Source of the DNA: Desulfoscipio gibsoniae DSM 7213
GTDB lineage: Bacteria; Bacillota; Desulfotomaculia; Desulfotomaculales; Desulfallaceae
DNA length: 64,000 nt
NCBI RefSeq assembly: GCF_000233715.2
Contig: NC_021184.1
Span: 1,458,501 to 1,522,500, forward strand
Direction: 5' to 3'
In this document: positions 1 through 9,000 of the stretch, in pieces
Layout: each line of letters opens with the position of its first letter
How positions within the stretch are numbered: position 1 is the stretch's first letter
The notes under the pieces: generated by a model
The model's database searches: none
What the model saw: the letters and a program-made list of their open reading frames with translations, nothing else
What the model was told of the DNA's origin: nothing
Position numbers and translations under genes: made by a program

Positions 1-2
1 TG

Positions 3-626
3 AAACCCATAATTTATAATGACGAAATACGCTCATTTATGTTTGATTTTATTGCCCGTAAAATTAATGCTCAATACCGCCAGCTGCTTGATGTGCACCC
101 TGTGCCCTTTGTGTGGGTGGATGAACCGGGGCTGGAAATACTGTTCGGGTCCTTTACGGGGTATGCAAGTGATCTGGCTAAAAGAGATTTTGCCGGTTTT
201 TTAGATACCTTGGAGGGTCCCCGCGGCGTGCACTTATGCGGCAATCCAGATTGGTCATTTCTACTGAGCGGGTTGGATTTGGATATTCTATCCGTAGACA
301 TCTATGGTAACGGGCACATATTTACCCGCTATGTTGATGAAATAAAAACTTTTTTAGAGCGTGGTGCCATAATTTCCTGGGGTATTGTGCCCACCCTCAC
401 CGAGGAATTAAATGTAGAAAGCGTGGATATGCTGGCGCGCAGGCTGGAGGAATACTGGAGTTACTTGTCAGGCCGGGGGATACCGCTGGAGGTTATTTTA
501 GACCGTGCCTGGCTGGCACCGGCCCGGTGCTGCCTGGTTAATGCCGATGGTGCTGCTACTGTGGAAAGAGCCTTTCATGCAGTTAACCAGATATCCAGGC
601 AGCTGCAGAATAAATACGGGTTGTAA
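3..626 (+). CDS. UROD/MetE-like superfamily protein, 3' part only
   Basis: The frame is open from base 3, so the gene begins before the window and only its C-terminal part of about 207 residues is seen. The visible part resembles the uroporphyrinogen decarboxylase / cobalamin-independent methionine synthase (MetE) barrel superfamily. It has an H-x-C motif (HLCGNPDW, about residue 66 counting from the Met at 39) in the place of the MetE zinc ligands, and a late Cys pair (ARCCLVN) that could supply another ligand. In this superfamily the Zn site activates a thiol for methyl transfer. No methyltransferase partner is visible downstream, so the substrate is unknown. The Met at 39 is internal, not a start. 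Family call moderate, exact role unknown. Confidence 0.6.
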   Translation, partial: KPIIYNDEIRSFMFDFIARKINAQYRQLLDVHPVPFVWVDEPGLEILFGSFTGYASDLAKRDFAGFLDTLEGPRGVHLCGNPDWSFLLSGLDLDILSVDIYGNGHIFTRYVDEIKTFLERGAIISWGIVPTLTEELNVESVDMLARRLEEYWSYLSGRGIPLEVILDRAWLAPARCCLVNADGAATVERAFHAVNQISRQLQNKYGL

Positions 627-904
627 CAGTTAAGCATACGATAAAGCATGCAATAAGGCATCGACCGGCGCGGATAAACCGTGCTAATATTGACAATATA
701 AAACGTAAGCTTTAAAGTTGAAAAAGGTGAAGGTTAAAATAATAAGATGCTATAATAAGCTGGTGTTATATTTGGTCTGGTACTTATTTGTGCCAGGGCA
801 TATATATAAGCAGTCGTGCATGCGTGCTTTTATAAGCAGGTTTGCAAACTCTTGCTCGGTAATGTCCAGGGTTGCTTATATAGAAATTTTTTATGGAGCG
901 GATT

Positions 905-1528
905 ATGAACGAAAATAAAATTATGCAAAAACTAAACAATGGAAAATTAGATTTAATGGATAAAAATAATTACCTGGTATCGGAGGTGCTTCTACCGCTG
1001 GTATATAGTACCGGTGGTCTCGAGATCCTGTTTGAGGTGCGTTCCCAACACCTTAACAGGCAGCCCGGGGAAATATGTTTTCCCGGGGGCAAAGTAGAGG
1101 AAAACGAGCTTAGTCAACCGGGTTCCGCCGCCGTGAGGGAAGCTGCTGAGGAACTGGGATTGTCCACCGGTGATATAACGACCATAGGTGCGCTGGATGT
1201 GCTGGTTACCCCTATGGGAACATTGATATACCCCTTTGTGGGACGGATATTGTCCCCCGGGAATATTGCACCCAACCGTGGCGAGGTGGCTGAAGTTTTT
1301 ACTGTGCCCTTATCCTTTTTTCAGTTCAACCCCCCGCAGGTGAGTAAAGTAGAGGTGGCCACCCGTTATAGTAAAGATTTTCCTCTGCACCGGGTGCCGG
1401 AAACATATAGGGGTGATTGGACTAAGCGCTGGTCCTACCCCACATATATATATGAATACAAAAATTATTTTATTTGGGGCATGACAGCCAATATTTTACA
1501 TCATTTTTTAAGTGCTATTATCGAGTAA
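905..1528 (+). CDS. NUDIX hydrolase, CoA pyrophosphatase-like
   Basis: About 207 residues. A NUDIX box is visible, with the GG of CFPGGKVEEN followed after a short insertion by REAAEELGL, so the catalytic REx2EE glutamates are present. The extra residues between GGK and REAAEE and the preceding FPGG are typical of the NudL/YeaB group, which hydrolyses coenzyme A to phosphopantetheine and 3',5'-ADP. An in-frame ATG lies at 893, but GGAG at 895-898 is a Shine-Dalgarno six bases ahead of the ATG at 905, so 905 is the better start. The gene stands alone; about 280 bp upstream hold no convincing gene. Substrate is inferred from family only. Confidence 0.8.
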   Translation: MNENKIMQKLNNGKLDLMDKNNYLVSEVLLPLVYSTGGLEILFEVRSQHLNRQPGEICFPGGKVEENELSQPGSAAVREAAEELGLSTGDITTIGALDVLVTPMGTLIYPFVGRILSPGNIAPNRGEVAEVFTVPLSFFQFNPPQVSKVEVATRYSKDFPLHRVPETYRGDWTKRWSYPTYIYEYKNYFIWGMTANILHHFLSAIIE

Positions 1529-1609
1529 TAGACGAAAAGTTTGTTAACAAAGCGACTTGCTGCATTTTCAACTTGAAGCACTGTAATGGGTATAGGGGCA
1601 CGATCTTCC

Positions 1610-2290
1610 TCAGATCCACGAACGTAACTTATACTTGTCCAGTATAGTTACCTGGCCTTTTTTAACGTCAATAGCCTTTTGTCTTTTAAAATCATTAATT
1701 ATGCGATTGGCGGTTTCCCGGGAAGTGCCAATTAAACTGGCCAGATCTTGATTGGTCAACGAAATGTCAATGACTATACCCCGGTCAGTTTTAGTACCCT
1801 GTTCACCGGCCAGGAAAAGCAGCATGCTGGCGGCCCGGCGGGTAGTATCCATTAAAGCCAGCTCAATCAGCTGGTTTTGAGATATGCGCAAGCGCCGGGC
1901 CATGATTTTAAGCAATCCCAGAGCCATATCGGGGTTAGTGCCAATGATTTTTTCCATATCAGCGTTTCTAATAAAGCCCACGGTGCAGTCCTCGATTACC
2001 TCAGCGGTGGCCGGATAAGTGCCATCGTCAAATAAAACCACTTCCGCGAATACTTCCCCGGGGTTGATAAAATGTAATATATGCTCTCGCCCGTCTTTGG
2101 TTTGTTTGGTTACCTTGACCCGGCCGGACTTAACAAAAAATACCGCTTCGCCCGGCTCACCCTCCATGAAAATAATTCTTCCTTTTTGGTAGTTCCGCTC
2201 TAAAATGAATTTTTCCATTTCTTTTAGCTGTTCATTTTCCAGTAAAGCAAATAATGGGATTTTTTTCAGTATTTCTATATTCTCCGCCAT
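1610..2290 (-). CDS. Crp/Fnr-family transcriptional regulator
   Basis: 226 residues in the classic Crp/Fnr layout. The N-terminal cyclic-nucleotide-binding type beta-barrel (about residues 10-125, with GEPGEAVFFVKSG) leads into a long dimerisation helix and a C-terminal winged helix (about 150-225, recognition segment SRETANRIINDFK). There is no N-terminal cysteine cluster like that of E. coli FNR, so an FNR-type Fe-S sensor is not supported. The signal is unknown. Start chosen at the ATG, with AAGGAG seven bases upstream, rather than the adjacent TTG. It is transcribed away from the Fe-S protein operon and could regulate anaerobic metabolism, but its targets cannot be read here. Confidence 0.88.
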   Translation of the reverse strand: MAENIEILKKIPLFALLENEQLKEMEKFILERNYQKGRIIFMEGEPGEAVFFVKSGRVKVTKQTKDGREHILHFINPGEVFAEVVLFDDGTYPATAEVIEDCTVGFIRNADMEKIIGTNPDMALGLLKIMARRLRISQNQLIELALMDTTRRAASMLLFLAGEQGTKTDRGIVIDISLTNQDLASLIGTSRETANRIINDFKRQKAIDVKKGQVTILDKYKLRSWI

Positions 2291-2360
2291 CAATATACTC
2301 CTTATATTAGGATCTTAATGTTAGGCATTATTATAACATGTCCAACAGTGCGGCGGTCCA

Positions 2361-2391
2361 AAAAATAAGGCCGGAGCAATTATCCGGCCTT
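2361..2391 (-). terminator. Rho-independent terminator
   Basis: A 9-bp perfect stem (2367-2375 with 2383-2391, 7-base loop) is followed on the minus strand by a T-rich run (2361-2366). It ends the small gene at 2380-2655, whose TAA stop lies inside the loop. Confidence 0.85.
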
Positions 2392-2655
2392 GACCAGGCT
2401 AAAAAATTCGTTGCCCAACTTGGTGGCGCTGCAAATTTTGCTTTTTCCTTCTGTAGAAATTTCCACCAGACCCAGTGCATACAGCTGCATGATAATATGA
2501 TCCAACACTGCCCTTTTAACCCGGGCAGACAGTGAAAGATCCTCTTTGTTCATGTTGCCTTGTTCCAACAACGCCTGCAGCACCCTTTCCGCTTCCTCGG
2601 GCAGCCTTTCATTGGCTTTGCGCAAAAAATCGGCAAGGCTTGTAGTAGATAGCAT
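2380..2655 (-). CDS. Small winged-helix-like hypothetical protein
   Basis: 91 residues, no signal peptide or membrane segment. The predicted pattern is helical with a winged-helix flavour (ERVLQALLEQGNMNKEDL, then VKRAVLDHIIMQLYALGLVEI, then a short strand pair), similar to small transcription-factor-like or archaeal-type winged-helix proteins. Start supported by GGAGG 11 bases upstream. It lies downstream of, and on the same strand as, the HdrD-like gene at 2790-3950, but a terminator at 2735-2765 separates them, so it may have its own promoter. No specific function can be assigned. Confidence 0.7.
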   Translation of the reverse strand: MLSTTSLADFLRKANERLPEEAERVLQALLEQGNMNKEDLSLSARVKRAVLDHIIMQLYALGLVEISTEGKSKICSATKLGNEFFSLVKAG

Positions 2656-2734
2656 ATTTTCCCTAACCTCCTGTTTAACTAGTTTTATTTAGATATAGTA
2701 TGTGCACTTTTTGCTTGATTAATAAGTCAAAAAA

Positions 2735-2765
2735 GCCCGGCCGAAAAAAAAATTCGACCGGACCT
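2735..2765 (-). terminator. Rho-independent terminator of the HdrD-like gene
   Basis: Stem 2737-2743 with 2755-2761 (one G-U pair) around an A/T-rich loop, followed on the minus strand by six T residues. It lies 25 bases beyond the stop of the minus-strand Fe-S protein gene. Confidence 0.8.
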
Positions 2766-2789
2766 GGAGTTAGTTCTTTTATGATTTTT

Positions 2790-3950
2790 TTATTCCATGC
2801 TGTCAGCTATTAATTCACTGAGATCCTTAACCGCCATTTTTTCGTCCTTGTCAATATTTTTCAGGCTGTCCTCCAGCATAACAATGCAGTAGGGGCAGGC
2901 AGTGACCAGGTAATCGGCTTCTTTGTCCATAGCTTCCTGGGCCTTGACATCCGAGAAGCGCATACCGGCTTCGGTTTCCATCCAAATGCGGGCTCCACCG
3001 CCACTGCAACACATACTGTCGTCTTTGATTTTATCAAATTCCATAAACTGTACATCAGGAATGGAAGTTATTATTTCCCGTGGTGCCTCGAACACTTTAC
3101 TGTGCCTGCCCAGATAGCATGGCTCATGGTAAATGACTTTTTTATCCAGCCCTTTAGCAGGCTTGATTTTGCCATCTTTAAGCAGCTGGGCATATAATTC
3201 GGTATAATGAATTACTTCAAACTCGCCGCCAAATTCGGGGTATTCGTTTTTAAATGTCCAGTAGCAGTGGGGCGAGGTAGTGATGATTTTCTTGACTCCT
3301 TTGCCGTTAAACAGTTCAATATTAGCTTCTGCCAGGTTGGTGAATTCCTCTTCGGCACCAATTTTACGTACAGCTTCACCGCAGCATTTCTCTTCATTGC
3401 CGATAATACCGAAACTGACACCCGCCTTCTGCAGGGTGGTAGCAATGGCCCTGGCAATCTTCTGGCTGCGGCCGTCAAAAGCTGATGTGCAGCAAACAAA
3501 CAGCAGATATTCTTGCTCACCGTTAAAGGTGGGAATATCCAGTCCCTGGGTCCAGGAGGTACGCTTTTCGCTGTCTTGGGACCAGGGGTTGCTGTTGCTG
3601 TTAATACTGCCCAGCACGGCTTTCAGGTTTTTGGGAATGCCACCAGTTTCACAAAGTACGGAGCGCATGGCACGAACGACATTAATAATGTTTACGCCGC
3701 GGGGGCAGCGCACTACGCATTGACCGCAGGTGGTGCAGGCAAAAAGAATATCGTCGCTTTCATAACCGTCCAGGCCCAGCCGACCCATGTAAATCATTTG
3801 GCGAATGCTGAATGGGCTCTCTTTTTCCATCCTGCCCCAGGGGCAGGAGCCGCTGCACAAGCCGCACTGTTTACATAAGGTAATATCTTGGCCGCCCATT
3901 TCCAGGACAACTTCTCTAACCTCATCAAAATAATTAACTGCTTCTGACAT
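2790..3950 (-). CDS. HdrD-like (Fe-S)-binding oxidoreductase subunit
   Basis: 386 residues. The N-terminus holds two ferredoxin-type motifs (CKQCGLCSGSCPWG near residue 26 and CTTCGQCVVRCPRG near 72) for two [4Fe-4S] clusters. Two cysteine-rich CCG domains follow: CC-x-CCGE in the first, and EPCYLGRH, MCCSGGGAR and CPYC in the second, the signature of heterodisulfide reductase subunit D and related proteins. Such proteins move electrons between membrane quinone/menaquinone modules or flavoproteins and thiol/disulfide or other acceptors, and are abundant in sulfate-reducing Firmicutes. No membrane segment is present and no HdrE-like cytochrome or flavoprotein is adjacent, so the partner is unknown. 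Start supported by GGAGGAG. Confidence 0.85.
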   Translation of the reverse strand: MSEAVNYFDEVREVVLEMGGQDITLCKQCGLCSGSCPWGRMEKESPFSIRQMIYMGRLGLDGYESDDILFACTTCGQCVVRCPRGVNIINVVRAMRSVLCETGGIPKNLKAVLGSINSNSNPWSQDSEKRTSWTQGLDIPTFNGEQEYLLFVCCTSAFDGRSQKIARAIATTLQKAGVSFGIIGNEEKCCGEAVRKIGAEEEFTNLAEANIELFNGKGVKKIITTSPHCYWTFKNEYPEFGGEFEVIHYTELYAQLLKDGKIKPAKGLDKKVIYHEPCYLGRHSKVFEAPREIITSIPDVQFMEFDKIKDDSMCCSGGGARIWMETEAGMRFSDVKAQEAMDKEADYLVTACPYCIVMLEDSLKNIDKDEKMAVKDLSELIADSME

Positions 3951-4306
3951 GATTCTCCTCCTCTTCCCTTGCAGCTTTTAAATTAGGACACATTTGTGGC
4001 CATTTATTTTACCCTAAAGCTTCGTCAGTTTTAATATAAAATCCTGCTTCTAAATTAAAAAGTTGAATATATTTCTAGCGATAGTAATTGGAAATTAATG
4101 ACAAGCCGGCTAGCCATAATATTAACAGGGAACAAGGCAAATTAATGTATAATAATTTTAAAGCTGGTTTTCGCTTTATAGCGGAGCGGGTAGTGCCGAA
4201 GAGTATTCGGCGGTGATAAACGCGCGTTACTGATTGCAACTGTTTTCTCGATAAAGGAAAAAGTGCACAAGCGCAGAAATAATATAAGGTAAGGGGGGAT
4301 AAAATA

Positions 4307-4933
4307 ATGCGGCAGAGGAAAGAAAAAACAAGAAAAATAGCCATACTGGGGGGGCCTGGCACCGGCAAAACTACGCTTTGCAAACAGCTTGACGTAGAAT
4401 ACAGCCTGGCCGGGTATATTAGCGATGTATGTCTGGAGTATGCCCGTACCTATATTGCTCGCTATGGTACACCTTTCACAATTTTTGAGCAGTTTTTGCT
4501 ATATGAGGGTCAAAAGCGCCGGGAAAATGAGTTGAGACATTGCGATATTATTTTCTGTGATAATGCTACTATTCTTAACTATGTTTACGGTTTAATGAAT
4601 TGTGATTTCAAAAGCGATAAGGAAACATATGCATTAATAAAGCTTTTTGAATGGGCCATGAAGGACCTGCCGGGATATGATGTGTTTTACATTCCCAGGG
4701 AGTTTGCCTTTGAAAAAGACGGCATTCGTTACCAGGATGATGAATATGCAGTGGTAGTTGATCAAAAAATTAAAAACTTCCTCGATATTATGAACGTGCC
4801 TTATGTGGAAATAACCGGTGACTTGCCCACCAGGGTGGAGAAAATGAAGCAAATAATTGGTTTTGAGAAAAAGAAGCAGCCGGTTGCCATTATGCATGAC
4901 ATTGATACCCAAAAGGTGTTGGATAACGATTAA
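4307..4933 (+). CDS. P-loop ATPase/kinase, AAA_28 (NadR-like) type
   Basis: 208 residues. A Walker A motif (GGPGTGKTT) begins near residue 15, and the rest of the protein resembles the compact P-loop kinase fold found in the NadR C-terminal domain and AAA_28 proteins. A likely Walker B is CDIIFCDN (about residue 80), and an R-rich lid region follows (KDLPGYDVFYIPREFAF, kept here as the visible landmark). These proteins phosphorylate small molecules or act as NTP-dependent switches; the substrate cannot be told. A strong AAGGGGGG site precedes the ATG and a terminator follows at 4956-4986, so it is monocistronic. Confidence 0.72.
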   Translation: MRQRKEKTRKIAILGGPGTGKTTLCKQLDVEYSLAGYISDVCLEYARTYIARYGTPFTIFEQFLLYEGQKRRENELRHCDIIFCDNATILNYVYGLMNCDFKSDKETYALIKLFEWAMKDLPGYDVFYIPREFAFEKDGIRYQDDEYAVVVDQKIKNFLDIMNVPYVEITGDLPTRVEKMKQIIGFEKKKQPVAIMHDIDTQKVLDND

Positions 4934-4955
4934 AAATTAGTCTTTTAGTTAGCTG

Positions 4956-4986
4956 CAACCGGAGCAAATCCGGTTGTTTATTTTTT
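4956..4986 (+). terminator. Rho-independent terminator
   Basis: 8-bp perfect stem (4956-4963 with 4969-4976), loop GCAAA, followed by a T-rich tail to 4986. It ends the P-loop ATPase gene. Confidence 0.9.
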
Positions 4987-4988
4987 AA

Positions 4989-5141
4989 GCAGTGCTTGCG
5001 GTGGGGTCGCGCTCGCTTAATGATTTGTGTGAAAGGGTGAAGGAACAGCTGCCCGAAGTCTATATGGTAGGTGATGCGGTAGCCCCGCGCAAAGCAATGC
5101 ATGCCATTTACCAGGGGTATTTAGCCGGCTCTGTTTTGTAA
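4989..5141 (+). pseudogene. 3' remnant of an FAD/NAD-dependent 2-enoate reductase-like gene
   Basis: The 50 codons after the in-frame TAA at 4986 read like the extreme C-terminus of an old-yellow-enzyme / 2,4-dienoyl-CoA reductase family flavoprotein. VYMVGDAVAPRKAMHAIYQG matches the FAD-contacting GDCxxPRxxxxAIxxG segment conserved at the end of that family's pyridine-nucleotide domain. No start codon, ribosome site or upstream part exists, and a terminator abuts its 5' edge. It is therefore a deletion relic of a protein normally of about 650 residues. The call rests on the visible motif only. Confidence 0.7.
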
Positions 5142-5165
5142 TATTTATATAAACGAATAAAAGTG

Positions 5166-5199
5166 AAAAGCCCGGGATTTTTATCCCGGGCTTTTTTTT
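5166..5199. terminator. Bidirectional Rho-independent terminator
   Basis: 9-bp perfect stem (5170-5178 with 5183-5191) with a TTTT loop, flanked by an A run on the left and a T run on the right. It can stop transcription both from the left and from the convergent acuA gene, whose stop codon it touches. Confidence 0.9.
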
Positions 5200-5881
5200 A
5201 TATGATGATAGAGTTCTGGTAGGTAAGCTCGTCAAACATTTCTATATGATTCTTGCTTACATTCTTACCTATGCGTACCATTAACATATTGGCGGAGTGT
5301 TCTAGGATTTCAGGGTCGTCAGTGTGCCGCCGCTTAAAGTTTACTGATCCAAAAATGTGCTTGAGCATACTCTGGTATTCCCACACTCCAAGACCGCTGT
5401 TTTTCAGATCCCAGTGCCAATAGAATTCTGTAGTGATTATTACATACTCTTCCAGTACGGGGTTTTTAAAGGCCTCATGCAAAATCGCCTTGGCCAGACC
5501 CCTTTTCTGCCATTCCCGGCTGACTTCAATGGCACCTAATTCCAGGATGCGGGGATGTCTGACCCACCGGCTATACTGATTAGGGTAGTGAAATAGAATA
5601 TAGCCAATTATTTCCTGTCCAGATCGGGCGATGTAAACCATTCCTTCGGGAAGGTTGGCTACCAACCCAAGCGCCTCTTTTTGCCGCTTAGCATTTCTGA
5701 AGTTGTTTAAAGCCTGGTTAATTTCCAATGTGTCCAGATATGCCTGGGAAACTGGCCCTTCAATTACTACCGGGCCTTTATCCGATATCAATTCCTTAGC
5801 CATAGCCACCACCATTTTTCGCTTAAATTTATAAAAATGCGCCCCCGGCGTTATTTTCATTTGTCTGACCCGACGGGTCAT
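5198..5881 (-). CDS. acuA: AcuA-like GNAT acetyltransferase
   Basis: 227 residues, GNAT fold. The sequence follows Bacillus subtilis AcuA closely: IEGPVS near the N-terminus, LPEGMVYIARSGQ, ELGAIEVSREWQKRGLAKAI (the acetyl-CoA-binding Q/RxxGxA-like loop), the diagnostic TTEFYWHWDLK, and DDPEILEHSANMLMVRIGKNV. AcuA acetylates the catalytic lysine of acetyl-CoA synthetase and so switches it off. It usually lies beside acuB/acuC; here those partners are absent and the gene stands alone. The upstream Shine-Dalgarno (AAGAGAG) is weak, and the Met eight codons in is an alternative start. Cytoplasmic. Confidence 0.85.
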   Translation of the reverse strand: MTRRVRQMKITPGAHFYKFKRKMVVAMAKELISDKGPVVIEGPVSQAYLDTLEINQALNNFRNAKRQKEALGLVANLPEGMVYIARSGQEIIGYILFHYPNQYSRWVRHPRILELGAIEVSREWQKRGLAKAILHEAFKNPVLEEYVIITTEFYWHWDLKNSGLGVWEYQSMLKHIFGSVNFKRRHTDDPEILEHSANMLMVRIGKNVSKNHIEMFDELTYQNSIII

Positions 5882-6016
5882 GGCTCTCTTAATTAACTTA
5901 CGTATAATAATTTATATACGTTATATTGTCAAGGGATTATTGTATAAAATATTCTGAATTGATTCAGAAAATCCTTCTAGCCGGAGTATTTTTTTATTTA
6001 TTTTAGAAAAATTATT

Positions 6017-7369
6017 TTAATTCCAGGTAACCCCGTATTTTTGTGATCGATAAAGCAATGCCGAACGGGTAATACCTAATAATTGAGCAGCCTTGGTTTG
6101 GTTACCATCACTTTTTTTCAAAGCTTTTAAAATCAGTTCCTTTTCCACTTCCTCCAGCGATATGCCATGCTCCGGAATTTCCAGCAACAAACCTGAACTT
6201 GGTTGGGGAGAAGCATAAAGCTCTCTGGGCAAATGCTCAGGATTAATAGTTGTGCCGTGGCAAATAATGGCAGCCCGCTCAATAACATTTTGCAGTTCCC
6301 TAATATTACCTGGCCAGTTGTAGTTGCATAAAAGCTCCATAGCCTGGACAGATATGTTTTCTACTTGGTACGTTATCCCATATTTATTTAAAAAATGCTT
6401 AGCAAGCAGTGGTATATCCTCTTTGCGCTCCCTGAGCGGCGGCAGGTGGATATGTATTACATTTAACCGGTAAAACAAATCTTCTCTGAATTCACCTTTG
6501 GTAATCGCTTCATTCAGCTGGCGATTGGTGGCTGCAATAAGCCGAACATCTACAGAAAGTGTTTCAGTGCCACCAACTCTCTCAAACGTTTTTTCCTGCA
6601 GTACTCTGAGCAGTTTAGCCTGCATATTTAAAGGCATTTCGGCAATCTCATCTAAAAAGATGGTTCCTTTGTCCGCAAGTTCAAAGCGCCCCAGTTTGCG
6701 TGTCATTGCGCCGGTAAAGGCACCCCGCTCATGGCCGAATAACTCACTTTCCAATAATTGTTCCGGTAGGGCTGCACAGTTGACTGCAACAAAGGGGGCA
6801 TTATGCCGCGGACTGTTATTGTGAACGGCTACAGCGGCCACTTCCTTACCTGTGCCGCTTTCGCCGGTAATTAATACACTGGCATTACTGTGGGCGACCC
6901 TTTCAATAAGGGCGATAATTTCCTGCATTATTCTGCTTTGGCCCACAATGTTATCGTATTTGCTGGTCAGCTCTGAGCGCAGGAAAGTTACCTCGGTTTC
7001 CAGCTGGCTTAATAACAAGTTTTGTTTGATCACCAGTTTCAACTCGTCTAAATCAAAAGGTTTGGTGATATAGTCGGTAGCACCCATTTTCATAGCTTCA
7101 ATGGCTGTTTCAATGGTGCCGTGGGCAGTAAGCATAATAACAGGAAGCTTTGGGTTGATAGCTTTGGCTTCCTTTAAAACTTCCATGCCATCCATGTCCG
7201 GCATGCGCAGGTCCAAAATTACCAGTGAAGGAGACTCTTCTCGAATCAGCCCTAGACCCTGTTGGCCCCGGTAGGCCACCAGGGTCTGGTAACCTTCCTG
7301 GCGCATGGCCCGGTCCAGTGCCCAACACATATGCTCTTCATCATCAACTATTAATATTTTAGGTGCCAT
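6017..7369 (-). CDS. NtrC-family sigma-54-dependent response regulator
   Basis: 450 residues with three domains. A receiver (1-120) has DD at 9-10, the phospho-acceptor D53 and K at the KPF segment. An AAA+ sigma-54 activator domain (about 140-375) has Walker A GESGTGKE and the sigma-54-contacting GAFTGA loop. A C-terminal Fis-type helix-turn-helix (NQTKAAQLLGITRSALL) completes it. It would be phosphorylated by the kinase encoded 24 bp upstream, then remodel sigma-54 holoenzyme at a -24/-12 promoter. The only such promoter I see nearby is at 9241-9256, upstream of the divergent TauE/SafE gene, which is therefore the likely target. GGGGGG precedes the ATG. Confidence 0.93.
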   Translation of the reverse strand: MAPKILIVDDEEHMCWALDRAMRQEGYQTLVAYRGQQGLGLIREESPSLVILDLRMPDMDGMEVLKEAKAINPKLPVIMLTAHGTIETAIEAMKMGATDYITKPFDLDELKLVIKQNLLLSQLETEVTFLRSELTSKYDNIVGQSRIMQEIIALIERVAHSNASVLITGESGTGKEVAAVAVHNNSPRHNAPFVAVNCAALPEQLLESELFGHERGAFTGAMTRKLGRFELADKGTIFLDEIAEMPLNMQAKLLRVLQEKTFERVGGTETLSVDVRLIAATNRQLNEAITKGEFREDLFYRLNVIHIHLPPLRERKEDIPLLAKHFLNKYGITYQVENISVQAMELLCNYNWPGNIRELQNVIERAAIICHGTTINPEHLPRELYASPQPSSGLLLEIPEHGISLEEVEKELILKALKKSDGNQTKAAQLLGITRSALLYRSQKYGVTWN

Positions 7370-7393
7370 GTTTATCCCCCCAGTTTGATGACA

Positions 7394-8950
7394 TTAATTA
7401 TAAAGATCCAATATTTCCGGCAGGGGTAATTGTACTGTAAAGGTGGTTCCTTCTTTAACATGACTTCTCACGTTGATATGGCCGCCGTGCATGCGCACTA
7501 TCTGGTGGCTGATGGATAGCCCTAGACCGGTACCGCTTTCCTTGGTGGTATAAAACGGGTCAAATATACTATCCAGTTCAGATGAATCGATACCTTGGCC
7601 GTTGTCCGTAAAATCAGTATATGCCCATTTATTGTCATGATAAGTTCTAATGGTCAATGTTCCACCATCGGGCATGGCTTGGGTGGCGTTCAGTATTAAA
7701 TTAACGAAAACCTGCTTGATTCTTTCCGCATCCACCTCTGCGGCGGGTATGCTTTCGTCCAGCTGTAACTTTAGTTGGATACGCTGCTGGCGTAGCATGG
7801 AAGAAGTAAAGGTTAATACTTTTTCCAGCAGGGCATTGATGGACGCGCTTTGGACTATCTGTTTACTGGGACGCCCGAAATCTAGTAATTCCTCAATAAC
7901 TCTATTGGAGCGGCTGATTTGCTCATTAATTACTTTTACATATTCTTTGGTTTCGCTGATGTGGGCGAAATCCTTCTCCATTAACTGCACGGTGGTTTTT
8001 ACGACACCAATTGGATTGCGCAACTCATGGGCCACACCGGTAACCAAGTGTCCCAGTGCCGCCAATCGTTCCGAGCGGCGCAACTCCTCCTCCAATTTTT
8101 CCTTTTCGGCCAGAGATTCTGCCATTTTATTAATCTCCTGGGCTATTTGGCCGATCTCACCGGGTAAGTCAGGTATAGGGTGACTGAGATCCCTTTCCAT
8201 AATGTGGAGTCCGTTTTTTATTTTAGTCACCCCGCTGGATAAATTGTGCACGACAATCAGTGCTCCAATGGGACTGATCAGCAGTGCCAGTAGGGTGAAA
8301 TAACGAGTTAGAGTACGAAAGTAGCGACTTTGGGCAAAGATGGGGTGTACCCCTTGGTCGGCCCAGGCAACGGCAACCAGTTGGTTGTCAATATAAACCG
8401 GGGACAAGTATTCAAATGTTTGGTCATTTAAGCTGCTGGCCAGACGTGCCAGCGGTTGCCCCCCGGCGGCTACGTTAATTAAACCGCTGTTGGCCTCATC
8501 CAAAATCCTTCTTTCCCTATCTCTTTGTTCCTCCGGACTTAAATCGCGGTACTGGTGCAAAAAACCCTGTACAAAGATCTGGCCTGTTTCGGGAATATAT
8601 AGCCCGAAGCGCACTCCCGGATTACTGGGTACCAGTGGTTTGGCTGCTTCGTCGAATGCTGCTTTAAGCAGTTCAGTTTTATGAGTGGTATCAAGGTTGT
8701 TGATACTTGTGTCACTACTAGTGTTAGTAATTGTTTTCTTAATGTCAGGTATTATCACTGAATTAATAATGGTGCCCAGTTTTTCCTCGCGCTCTATAAA
8801 CATGGCTTCATCGCTGCGGCTGGCAAAAAACAAGTCATATAGAATTACCAGTATTGGAATTATTAGCAGCAGCGTGATAATCAGCAAAAATTGATTACGC
8901 AAGCTTCCACCAATCAACCCGTCAAAAAAACCGGTATTTATCTTATTCAT
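7394..8950 (-). CDS. Membrane-bound sensor histidine kinase
   Basis: 518 residues. One transmembrane helix near residues 20-42 and a second near 218-240 enclose an extracytoplasmic sensor domain of about 175 residues, probably Cache-like. A HAMP linker follows, then a HisKA domain with the phospho-acceptor in GVAHELRNPIG, and a HATPase_c domain with N box (LILNATQAMPDG), G1 (DNGQGID) and G2 (GTGLGLSI). It pairs with the sigma-54 response regulator whose gene starts 24 bp downstream. By position the stimulus may be the substrate of the divergent anion exporter, but this is inference. Start supported by AAAGGT. Confidence 0.93.
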   Translation of the reverse strand: MNKINTGFFDGLIGGSLRNQFLLIITLLLIIPILVILYDLFFASRSDEAMFIEREEKLGTIINSVIIPDIKKTITNTSSDTSINNLDTTHKTELLKAAFDEAAKPLVPSNPGVRFGLYIPETGQIFVQGFLHQYRDLSPEEQRDRERRILDEANSGLINVAAGGQPLARLASSLNDQTFEYLSPVYIDNQLVAVAWADQGVHPIFAQSRYFRTLTRYFTLLALLISPIGALIVVHNLSSGVTKIKNGLHIMERDLSHPIPDLPGEIGQIAQEINKMAESLAEKEKLEEELRRSERLAALGHLVTGVAHELRNPIGVVKTTVQLMEKDFAHISETKEYVKVINEQISRSNRVIEELLDFGRPSKQIVQSASINALLEKVLTFTSSMLRQQRIQLKLQLDESIPAAEVDAERIKQVFVNLILNATQAMPDGGTLTIRTYHDNKWAYTDFTDNGQGIDSSELDSIFDPFYTTKESGTGLGLSISHQIVRMHGGHINVRSHVKEGTTFTVQLPLPEILDLYN

Positions 8951-9000
8951 GGGATTACCTTTCTGTAATAATTTGGGTGAAGCCAGGCGCTGATTAGGCT

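Noticed and set aside
718-918. Open frame of 66 codons before the NUDIX gene
   Set aside because: No ribosome site, no recognisable domain, and it overlaps the NUDIX start; most likely chance.
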